Of a stretch of DNA of 30,731 bases, positions 24,774-30,731 are shown in pieces. Location: NCBI RefSeq assembly GCF_001557215.1, contig NZ_LSJM01000024.1, positions 1 to 30,731 on the forward strand, in the 5' to 3' direction. A program made the position numbers and the translations under genes. Numbering within the stretch: position 1 is the first letter of the stretch; the number at the start of each line of letters is the position of its first letter. This stretch comes from Sphingomonas sp. CCH9-E2 (GTDB lineage: Bacteria; Pseudomonadota; Alphaproteobacteria; Sphingomonadales; Sphingomonadaceae). Under the pieces are notes generated by a model. That model was given only the letters and a program-made list of their open reading frames with translations, was not told the DNA's origin and did not search any database.

Positions 24774-26077
24774 TATTCCGCCGCCTCTTGCATTGGCGAG
24801 AGTCCCCCGCCCTGCTTTTCGATGATCCGGCGCTCCATTTCGGGCCGGAAATGCTTGATCAGGCCCTGGATCGGCCATGCCGCCGCGTCGCCGAGCGCGC
24901 AGATGGTGTGGCCTTCGACCTGCTTGGTGACGTTGAACAGCGTGTCGATCTCGCTGATGTCGGCGTCGCCGGTGCGCATGCGCTCCATCACGCGCCACAT
25001 CCAGCCGGTGCCTTCACGGCACGGGGTGCACTGGCCGCAGCTCTCATGCTTGTAGAAATAGCTGATGCGGCTGATCGCGGCGACGATGTCGGTGGACTTG
25101 TCCATCACGATCACCGCAGCCGTGCCAAGGCCCGAGCCAAGCGCGCGCAGGCCGTCGAAGTCCATCGGCGCGTCCATGATCTCCGCCGCCGGGACCAAAG
25201 GCACCGACGATCCGCCGGGGATCACGGCGAGCAGGTTGTCCCAGCCGCCGCGAATGCCGCCGCAATGCTTTTCGATTAGCTCGCGGAACGGGATCGACAT
25301 GCTTTCCTCGACCACGCACGGCTTTTCGACGTGCCCGCTGATCTGGAACAGCTTGGTGCCCTTGTTATTCTCCCGGCCAAAGCTGGCGAACCATTCGGGG
25401 CTGCGGCGCAGGATCGTGGGCGCAACCGCGATCGATTCGACATTGTTGACCGTGGTCGGGCAGCCATAGAGGCCGGCACCCGCCGGGAAGGGTGGCTTGA
25501 GGCGCGGCTGGCCCTTCTTGCCCTCCAGGCTCTCGATCATCGCGGTTTCTTCGCCGCAGATGTACGCGCCCGCGCCGCGATGGCAGAAGACGTCGAAATC
25601 ATAGCCCGAGCCGCAGGCATTCTTGCCAAGCAAGCCCTTGGCGTAGGCTTCCTCGATCGCCGCGAACAGCGTCTCGGCCTCACGGATATATTCGCCGCGG
25701 ATGTAGATATAGGCCGCACGCGCGCGCATCGCGAAGCCCGCGACCAGCGCGCCTTCGAGCAGCAGATGCGGGTCGTGGCGGATGATCTCGCGATCCTTGC
25801 ACGACCCCGGTTCGGATTCGTCGGCATTGATGACCAGGAAGCTGGGCCGTTCGGGCGTCGGGTTCTTGGGCATGAAGCTCCACTTCATGCCGGTCGGGAA
25901 CCCCGCCCCGCCGCGCCCGCGCAGGCCCGACGCCTTGATCTTTTCGATGATCGTGTCGGGGCCGAGCTCGAGCAGCTTCTTGGTATTGTCCCACGCGCCG
26001 CGCTTGATCGCAGCGTCGAGGGTCCACGGCTGATAGCCGTAGAGATTGGTGAAAATCCGGTCCTTGTCCGCGAGCAT
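24773..26077 (-). CDS. nuoF: NADH-quinone oxidoreductase subunit F (NADH- and FMN-binding)
   Basis: This 434-aa protein is the electron entry point of complex I. The glycine-rich [16 protein letters not shown] (residues 51-66) binds FMN and [20 protein letters not shown] and [14 protein letters not shown] complete the flavin site. Near residues 343-353, [12 protein letters not shown], with a later Cys in HTICALGDA, holds the N3 [4Fe-4S] cluster. Start ATG 26077 lies one base after the stop of the 57-aa membrane-protein gene. Confidence 0.97.
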   Translation of the reverse strand: MLADKDRIFTNLYGYQPWTLDAAIKRGAWDNTKKLLELGPDTIIEKIKASGLRGRGGAGFPTGMKWSFMPKNPTPERPSFLVINADESEPGSCKDREIIRHDPHLLLEGALVAGFAMRARAAYIYIRGEYIREAETLFAAIEEAYAKGLLGKNACGSGYDFDVFCHRGAGAYICGEETAMIESLEGKKGQPRLKPPFPAGAGLYGCPTTVNNVESIAVAPTILRRSPEWFASFGRENNKGTKLFQISGHVEKPCVVEESMSIPFRELIEKHCGGIRGGWDNLLAVIPGGSSVPLVPAAEIMDAPMDFDGLRALGSGLGTAAVIVMDKSTDIVAAISRISYFYKHESCGQCTPCREGTGWMWRVMERMRTGDADISEIDTLFNVTKQVEGHTICALGDAAAWPIQGLIKHFRPEMERRIIEKQGGGLSPMQEAAE

Positions 26078-26078
26078 G

Positions 26079-26252
26079 TTAACGCGGCCCCCCGATACGC
26101 TTGTTGTCCTTGACCGCGAGGTAGATCGCGACGCCAGCGCCGATGACGAGCAGCGGCACGAACAGCTTCGCGGCGAGCTTCAGCGCCCAGATCGCGACGA
26201 CGATGCCACCGATGATGGCGAGGATCGTGAAGATCGTGTTCTTGCTCACCAT
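26079..26252 (-). CDS. Unknown 57-aa two-helix membrane protein between nuoE and nuoF
   Basis: This 57-aa open frame reads [16 protein letters not shown] at its start and [11 protein letters not shown] at its end. Two hydrophobic segments, residues 6-24 and 31-47, are separated by a short Lys-containing turn, so a helical-hairpin inner-membrane protein is predicted. It has an AGGAG site immediately upstream; either ATG 26252 or GTG 26249 could be the start. It overlaps the nuoE end by 7 bp and stops one base before the nuoF ATG, which leaves no room for anything else and argues that it is a real gene. It is not a known complex I subunit. Function unknown. Confidence 0.75.
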   Translation of the reverse strand: MVSKNTIFTILAIIGGIVVAIWALKLAAKLFVPLLVIGAGVAIYLAVKDNKRIGGPR

Positions 26253-26914
26253 TCGCTCCTGTAGTCGTGGTTGTCGGACACCATCGCGGTCAGGCTGGTC
26301 GGGCCGCCCAGCGGCTCGACGGTGTGGCGGCCGGGTTCCTGCGTTCCCGCCTTGGGGCTCTTGCCCTGCGCCAGCGCGTCGAGGATCGCGACGGTGCGGT
26401 CGTAGTTCAGATCCTCGAAATTATCGTCGTTGATCTGGACCATCGGCGCGGAGGCGCAATTGCCCATGCACTCGACCTCGGTCAGCGTGAACAGGCCGTC
26501 GGGCGTGGTCTTGCCCTTGGCCATGCCGCGGTTCTTGCACGCAGCGAACACCTCGTCCGATCCGCGCAGCCAGCACGGCGTCGTGCCGCACACCTGCACA
26601 TGATATTTGCCGACCGGGTGCAGGTTGAACATCGTGTAGAAGGTCGCGACCTCCAGCACGCGGATCACCGCCATGTCGAGCTCGCGCGCGACGAATTCGA
26701 TCACCGGGATCGGCAGCCACCCCTGCGTATCCGTCTCCGCCCCGACCTGACGCTGCGCCAGGTCGAGATAGGGGATGGTGCAGCTCATCTGCCGCCCCTC
26801 GGGATAGCGCGCACGGATGGTCGCGGCCTTGGCGGCATTCTCCGGCGTCCAGGCGAAATTGCCCCAACGTGCGCGGAGTTCCGGCGTGTCTTCGATTGCG
26901 TTTGCGTCAGCCAT
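26246..26914 (-). CDS. nuoE: NADH-quinone oxidoreductase subunit E ([2Fe-2S] N1a)
   Basis: This is a 222-aa thioredoxin-like ferredoxin subunit. The N1a cluster ligands are in VCGTTPCWLRG and ECMGNCASAP. The upstream helical part contains VLEVATFYTMFNLHPVGKYH, the most conserved stretch of the family. The last 45 residues (from about KSPKAGTQEPGRHTVEPLGG) are the usual extension in alphaproteobacteria and mitochondria. It starts at ATG 26914, overlapping the NTF2-like gene's stop as TAATG. Confidence 0.96.
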   Translation of the reverse strand: MADANAIEDTPELRARWGNFAWTPENAAKAATIRARYPEGRQMSCTIPYLDLAQRQVGAETDTQGWLPIPVIEFVARELDMAVIRVLEVATFYTMFNLHPVGKYHVQVCGTTPCWLRGSDEVFAACKNRGMAKGKTTPDGLFTLTEVECMGNCASAPMVQINDDNFEDLNYDRTVAILDALAQGKSPKAGTQEPGRHTVEPLGGPTSLTAMVSDNHDYRSEW

Positions 26915-27282
26915 TAGCGGATGAACTCCACGCGGCTCACTCGGTCGCCGCTGAAGGTGTAGATGGACATGACCTCGAACTGCTCGCCATCGGGCGCGCG
27001 CGAGACCGTTTCGTGGAGCAGCACCGTCTCCCCCAGCTCATAGCTGGCGAGGATGTCGGCGCGGTTGTGCGGGAACTGGGCGAACATCGCCTTCAGCCCC
27101 GCGCGAACGCCTTCCTTGCCCTCACGCAGCACCGCGCCGCGATAGCCCGCTTCACAGGCATCGTCGGTCATCAGCGCGACATAGGCGTCGGCATCCTGCG
27201 CATTGTAATGCGCGATCATTGCGTGCGCGGTGGCGATGCGGGTGCTCACGGGGGCATCCTGGAGGGTCAGGGTGTCAGCCAT
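26914..27282 (-). CDS. NTF2/SnoaL-like protein inside the nuo operon
   Basis: This 122-aa protein has the NTF2-like (SnoaL, steroid isomerase-like) layout: an N-terminal helix pair with AHAMIAHYNAQDADAYVALMTDDA, then GYRGAVLREGKEGVRAGLKAMF, and a curved sheet with ETVLLHETVSRAP, FEVMSIYTFSGDRVSRVEFI. Families of this fold bind small molecules or act as small enzymes, and function cannot be assigned from the fold. No signal peptide, so cytoplasmic. It overlaps the upstream 73-aa gene by 8 bp and the downstream nuoE as TAATG, so it is translated with complex I subunits. It is not a core subunit. Confidence 0.85.
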   Translation of the reverse strand: MADTLTLQDAPVSTRIATAHAMIAHYNAQDADAYVALMTDDACEAGYRGAVLREGKEGVRAGLKAMFAQFPHNRADILASYELGETVLLHETVSRAPDGEQFEVMSIYTFSGDRVSRVEFIR

Positions 27283-27496
27283 TCACTTCACTCTTAATCG
27301 CATCGGCCGCGCCAAGAGCGTCGCGATTTCCATAGCCACTGAACCAACTGAAAAGCGCGATCACCCCGAAAATCAGGAAGGCGGCTCGCAGAGCCTCTGC
27401 GAGCATTTCAGGTAACGCGATCACGCCAAAACGATCAAGCAAGCTGGTGATCGCCAGCATGGCAACCAATGCGGCCGTGGCCCGAAACAAGCTCAC
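27275..27496 (-). CDS. Unknown 73-aa membrane protein between nuoD and the NTF2-like gene
   Basis: This 73-aa protein starts at GTG 27496, overlapping the nuoD stop as GTGA. Two hydrophobic segments are visible, residues 5-20 ([16 protein letters not shown]) and 35-52 ([14 protein letters not shown]), followed by a short charged tail. It overlaps the next gene by 8 bp. Its composition is somewhat more AT-rich than nuoD. I do not recognise a family. The tight overlaps on both sides support translation; the role is unknown. Confidence 0.65.
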   Translation of the reverse strand: MSLFRATAALVAMLAITSLLDRFGVIALPEMLAEALRAAFLIFGVIALFSWFSGYGNRDALGAADAIKSEVNG

Positions 27497-28728
27497 CGGT
27501 CACACTCCCCGAACACGATATCCATCGCGCCCAGAATCGCGGTGATGTCCGCCAGCATGTGGCCGCGCGACATGAAGTCCATCGCCTGAAGATGGCTGAA
27601 CGCGGTCGGGCGGATCTTGCAGCGATAGGGTTTGTTCGACCCGTCGCTGACCATGTAGATGCCGAACTCGCCCTTGGGGCTTTCGGTCGCGACGTACACT
27701 TCGCCGGCGGGGACGTGGAAGCCCTCGGTATAGAGTTTGAAGTGATGGATCAGCGCTTCCATCGACTGCTTCATCTCGGCGCGCTTGGGCGGCACCACCT
27801 TGCGGTCGAGCGACGCGATCGGGCCCGACGGCATCTCGTTCAGGCACTGCTTCATGATGCGCGCGGACTGGTAGACTTCCTCGACGCGGACCATGAAGCG
27901 GTCATAGCAGTCGCCGCGCGTGCCCACCGGAATCTCGAAATCCATGCGGTCATACACGTCATAGGGCTGCGACTTGCGCAGGTCCCACGGAATGCCGGCG
28001 GCGCGGATCATCGGGCCGGAAAAGCCCCATTTCACCGCGTCGTCGCGGTTGACGATCGCGATGTCGACATTGCGCTGCTTGAAGATGCGGTTTTCAGCAA
28101 CCAGGCTGATCGCGTCACCGAACAGCTGCGGCAGGCGCGTGTCGAGCCAGTCGCCGATGTCGGTGAGCAGCTTGAGCGGCACGTCCTGATGCACGCCGCC
28201 GGGGCGCAGATAATTGTGGTGCATGCGCGCGCCGGACATGCGCTCAAAGAAGTTGAGGCAATCCTCGCGCAGTTCGAACATCCACAGGTTCGGCGTCATC
28301 GCGCCGACGTCCATGACGTGCGCGCCGAGGTTGAGCATGTGGTTGCAGATGCGGGTCAGCTCGGCGAAGAACACGCGCAGATATTGCGCACGCACCGGCA
28401 CTTCGAGGTCGAGCAGCTTTTCCACCGCGAGCACGAAGCTGTGCTCCATCGCCAGCGGCGAGCAGTAATCGAGGCGATCCATGTACGGGAGCGCCTGGGT
28501 GTAGGTCTTGTACTCGATCAGCTTTTCGGTGCCGCGGTGGAGCAGGCCGACATGCGGGTCGATCCGCTCGATAATCTCGCCGTCCAGCTCGGTGACGAGG
28601 CGCAGCACGCCGTGCGCCGCCGGGTGCTGCGGGCCGAAGTTGATCGTGTAATTGGCGATTTCGGTATTGTCCGCAGTGGGGGCATCCGGAATCGCGCCGT
28701 GCATCAGCTGTTCGACGGTATCGGTCAC
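27493..28728 (-). CDS. nuoD: NADH-quinone oxidoreductase subunit D
   Basis: This 411-aa subunit descends from the large subunit of NiFe hydrogenases and forms the quinone-binding pocket with NuoB. Typical segments are [16 protein letters not shown] (with the quinone-head His loop), [33 protein letters not shown] and the C-terminal DIVFGECDR. It is a separate gene, not fused to nuoC as in E. coli. It starts at GTG 28728, overlapping the nuoC stop (GTGA). Confidence 0.97.
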   Translation of the reverse strand: MTDTVEQLMHGAIPDAPTADNTEIANYTINFGPQHPAAHGVLRLVTELDGEIIERIDPHVGLLHRGTEKLIEYKTYTQALPYMDRLDYCSPLAMEHSFVLAVEKLLDLEVPVRAQYLRVFFAELTRICNHMLNLGAHVMDVGAMTPNLWMFELREDCLNFFERMSGARMHHNYLRPGGVHQDVPLKLLTDIGDWLDTRLPQLFGDAISLVAENRIFKQRNVDIAIVNRDDAVKWGFSGPMIRAAGIPWDLRKSQPYDVYDRMDFEIPVGTRGDCYDRFMVRVEEVYQSARIMKQCLNEMPSGPIASLDRKVVPPKRAEMKQSMEALIHHFKLYTEGFHVPAGEVYVATESPKGEFGIYMVSDGSNKPYRCKIRPTAFSHLQAMDFMSRGHMLADITAILGAMDIVFGECDR

Positions 28729-29636
28729 TGGTTCTGCCCCTTGCCCTTGGTCGGAACCACGTCAGGGTCCTTGGGCTTCGACTTGCGCTTGTTGCCGGGA
28801 TGCGGCTCGCCCGCGCCGGTCTGCGCGGTCGAGTCGGTGGTCTTGGCGGTTTTGGCGCGCGGCTTGACGGTCTTGGTCGCCTTGTCGTCAGCCTTCACAA
28901 CCTCATCGGCCGTCGCAGGCGTCGGCGCGCCCTTTGCTTCCGCCACTGCTGGCGCGGCAGCCGGCGGCGGAGGTGGAGCTGGCGGCGATTTGCCCTGCGG
29001 CGTGTCGCCCGGGCCCGGCCCTGCGACCTTCTCGTCGCCCGGAAGCACGTACTGCGCGCCTTCCCACGGGCTCATGAAGTCGAAATTGCGGAAGTCCTGC
29101 GCCAGCTGCACCGGCTCATAGACCACACGCTTGTCGGCCTCGGAATAACGCAGCTCGACGAACCCGGAGAGCGGGAAGTCCTTGCGCTGCGGATGACCGC
29201 GGAAGCCATAGTCGGTCAGGATGCGGCGAAGGTCGCTATTCCCCTCGAACAGCACGCCGTACATGTCGTACACTTCGCGCTCGAGCCAGCCGGCGACCGG
29301 CCAGATCGACGTCACCGACGGCACCGGCCGAACCTCATCCGTCGTCACGCGGACGCGGACGCGGTGGTTGCGGGTGTAGCTGAGCAGCATGTAGCAGACA
29401 TCGAACCGCTCGGCGCGCTCGGGATAATCCACCCCGGCGATTTCCATCAGCGCCTGATACTGCAGGCCCGGGCCGTCGCGCAGCGCGATCATCGCTTCGG
29501 GCAGACGCGCGCGATCGACGGTCAGATTGACCTCACCGACCAGATCGGTCGCGTCGATCAGCATATCGCCCAGCGCAGCCTGCGCCGCCGCGATCACGCC
29601 GTCATTGGCGGCATATTTGGGAGCCGGAGCCTTCAC
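28725..29636 (-). CDS. nuoC: NADH-quinone oxidoreductase subunit C with long low-complexity tail
   Basis: This is a 303-aa protein. Residues about 12-199 are the conserved 30-kDa subunit, with [36 protein letters not shown] and the terminal [20 protein letters not shown] normal NuoC ends near here. About 100 further residues (203-303, nt 28728-29030) are rich in Pro, Ala, Lys and Thr, with a run of six prolines, then basic blocks such as KPRAKTAKT and NKRKSKPKD; this part looks disordered. It starts at GTG 29636, overlapping nuoB as GTGA. The tail keeps the frame to the nuoD overlap, so it is not a frameshift artefact by eye. Confidence 0.95.
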   Translation of the reverse strand: MKAPAPKYAANDGVIAAAQAALGDMLIDATDLVGEVNLTVDRARLPEAMIALRDGPGLQYQALMEIAGVDYPERAERFDVCYMLLSYTRNHRVRVRVTTDEVRPVPSVTSIWPVAGWLEREVYDMYGVLFEGNSDLRRILTDYGFRGHPQRKDFPLSGFVELRYSEADKRVVYEPVQLAQDFRNFDFMSPWEGAQYVLPGDEKVAGPGPGDTPQGKSPPAPPPPPAAAPAVAEAKGAPTPATADEVVKADDKATKTVKPRAKTAKTTDSTAQTGAGEPHPGNKRKSKPKDPDVVPTKGKGQNQ

Positions 29637-30205
29637 CGCGTCACCGTCCCGATCCGGCGGATCTTACGCTGAAGCTGCATCACGCCGTACAGCAGCGCCT
29701 CGGCAGTCGGAGGACAGCCGGGGACATAGATGTCCACCGGCACGATCCGGTCGCAGCCGCGCACGACGCTGTAGCTGTAATGGTAATAGCCGCCGCCATT
29801 GGCGCAGCTGCCCATCGAGATGACGTATTTCGGCTCGGACATCTGGTCGTACACGCGGCGCAGCGCCGGGGCCATCTTGTTGCACAAGGTACCCGCGACG
29901 ATCATCACGTCCGACTGGCGCGGGGACGCGCGCGGGGCGGCACCGAACCGCTCCATGTCATAGCGCGGCATGTTGACGTGGATCATCTCGACCGCGCAGC
30001 AGGCGAGGCCGAATGTCATCCACCACAGCGAACCCGTGCGCGCCCACTGGAACAGCTCCTCGGTCGAGGTGACAAGGAAACCCTTGTCGTTCAGCTCGCC
30101 ATTCAGGTCGTTGAAGAACGACTGGTCGGGCTGGATCACCGGGTTCGCGCCCATCGGCTGACCCTGGGCATTGAGGATCGGAGAGGTCGTATTCATCTGG
30201 CTCAT
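29633..30205 (-). CDS. nuoB: NADH-quinone oxidoreductase subunit B ([4Fe-4S] N2)
   Basis: This 190-aa subunit holds cluster N2, the last iron-sulfur centre before quinone. All four ligands are visible: tandem Cys69-Cys70 in [10 protein letters not shown], Cys134 in MGSCANGG and Cys164 in VPGCPPT. An N-terminal extension of about 45 residues precedes the core, as in other alphaproteobacteria. ATG 30205 overlaps the nuoA stop as ATGA; an in-frame ATG three codons later is a less likely alternative. Confidence 0.97.
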   Translation of the reverse strand: MSQMNTTSPILNAQGQPMGANPVIQPDQSFFNDLNGELNDKGFLVTSTEELFQWARTGSLWWMTFGLACCAVEMIHVNMPRYDMERFGAAPRASPRQSDVMIVAGTLCNKMAPALRRVYDQMSEPKYVISMGSCANGGGYYHYSYSVVRGCDRIVPVDIYVPGCPPTAEALLYGVMQLQRKIRRIGTVTR

Positions 30206-30576
30206 TCCCAATCCAGCGCGCCGACCTTCCACGCATAGGCAAGGCCCAGCGCGAGTTCGGCGATGAAGATCATCATGCTGATCCACGCGGCCCAGCCCAG
30301 GTCGAACACCGTGACCGCCCAGGGGAACAGGAACGCCGCTTCCAGATCGAAGATGATGAAGAGGATCGCGACGAGGTAGAAGCGCACGTCGAACTGGCTG
30401 CGCGAATCCTCGAACGCGGGGAAGCCGCATTCATATTCGGTGAGCTTCTCGGGCGTCGGCTGATGCGCGCCGGTGAAGCGGGCCGCGATCATGGGCAGGA
30501 AGACAAAGGCGCTCGACAGCACCAGCGCCACGCCCAGGAAGAGCAGGATCGGCAGATATTCGATTAGGTCGACCAA
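30202..30576 (-). CDS. nuoA: NADH-quinone oxidoreductase subunit A
   Basis: This 124-aa subunit has three transmembrane helices. The conserved loop [20 protein letters not shown] and the membrane acidic motif [15 protein letters not shown] identify it. It starts the nuo cluster. The start codon appears to be TTG 30576, with GAGG about 6 nt upstream; there is no ATG or GTG near the expected N-terminus. Confidence 0.95.
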   Translation of the reverse strand: MVDLIEYLPILLFLGVALVLSSAFVFLPMIAARFTGAHQPTPEKLTEYECGFPAFEDSRSQFDVRFYLVAILFIIFDLEAAFLFPWAVTVFDLGWAAWISMMIFIAELALGLAYAWKVGALDWE

Positions 30577-30608
30577 GACGGCCCTCGCAATTGCGGAATC
30601 TTGGGGTC

Positions 30609-30637
30609 GCTTTAGGCCGATGGCAGGGGGGCATCAA
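30609..30637 (-). promoter_or_regulatory. Candidate nuo operon promoter
   Basis: On the minus strand, TTGATG (30632-30637) and TAAAGC (30609-30614) are 17 bp apart. The -35 matches four of six consensus positions and the -10 three. Transcription would begin about 25 nt before the nuoA start. Other weak candidates cannot be excluded in the 155 bp shown upstream of nuoA, and a stronger promoter could lie beyond the window edge. Confidence 0.3.
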
Positions 30638-30701
30638 GGGCGGAAACCGGTGAGAATCACTCGCAATACGCACGTTTCGGCAGCATGCGCCGACCGTCAC
30701 T

Positions 30702-30723
30702 CCCCTCCCGCTTGCGGGAGGGG
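30702..30723. repeat. Palindromic repeat at the window edge
   Basis: cccctcccgc (30702-30711) and gcgggagggg (30714-30723) form a perfect 10-bp stem with a TT loop, followed by a G-rich tail at the window end. This is another sphingomonad-type extragenic palindrome, and probably ends or separates the transcript of a gene beyond the window. The remaining bases up to nuoA hold no recognisable gene. Confidence 0.75.
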
Positions 30724-30731
30724 TCGGGGGA

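Overview
This window reads as a piece of a GC-rich alphaproteobacterial chromosome, most likely a sphingomonad (Sphingomonadales). The evidence is the coaBC-dut order, a 14-gene nuo cluster that runs on into birA-coaX-rnj-DUF1467, a cysteine-free bL36, small DUF1244 and DUF1467 proteins, and GC-rich palindromes of the type scattered through sphingomonad genomes. This assignment rests on gene content and order; no search was run.

Layout. On the + strand, 1-2701 is a tightly overlapping run: the 3' end of coaBC, a lipoprotein with an alpha/beta-hydrolase-like fold, dut, a small secreted TonB-like protein and a MoeB/ThiF adenylyltransferase. A nested inverted repeat separates it from two minus-strand genes, a secreted amidohydrolase and a DUF1244 protein. 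Pyruvate kinase (+) follows and converges on a VapBC-like toxin-antitoxin pair, a HAD phosphatase and rpmJ (all -). From 7790 to 10760 a second + operon holds a DUF4136 lipoprotein, an M14 carboxypeptidase, a tandem TonB-like exported protein and a GNAT acetyltransferase.

From 30576 down to 10748 everything is on the minus strand and looks like one very long transcription unit. It holds all 14 complex I genes (nuoA to nuoN, with nuoC and nuoD separate), then birA, coaX, rnj (RNase J) and a DUF1467 membrane protein. Most junctions are ATGA, GTGA or TAATG overlaps, so translation is probably coupled. Four extra genes sit inside the nuo cluster: a 73-aa membrane protein and a 122-aa NTF2-like protein between nuoD and nuoE, a 57-aa two-helix membrane protein between nuoE and nuoF, and a 197-aa exported cysteine-rich protein between nuoH and nuoI. 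The only four gaps over 100 bp in this long unit each contain a large hairpin repeat. The two inside nuo fall after nuoG and after nuoI, close to the boundary between the peripheral and membrane arm genes.

The points most worth a second look are the four unexplained genes in the complex I operon, the palindromes at nuo module boundaries, the roughly 100-residue low-complexity tail on NuoC, the histidine-rich loop in NuoL, and a lipoprotein that keeps a hydrolase fold signature but lacks the expected Ser and His. I saw no CRISPR array, tRNA, rRNA, prophage or insertion sequence with a transposase.
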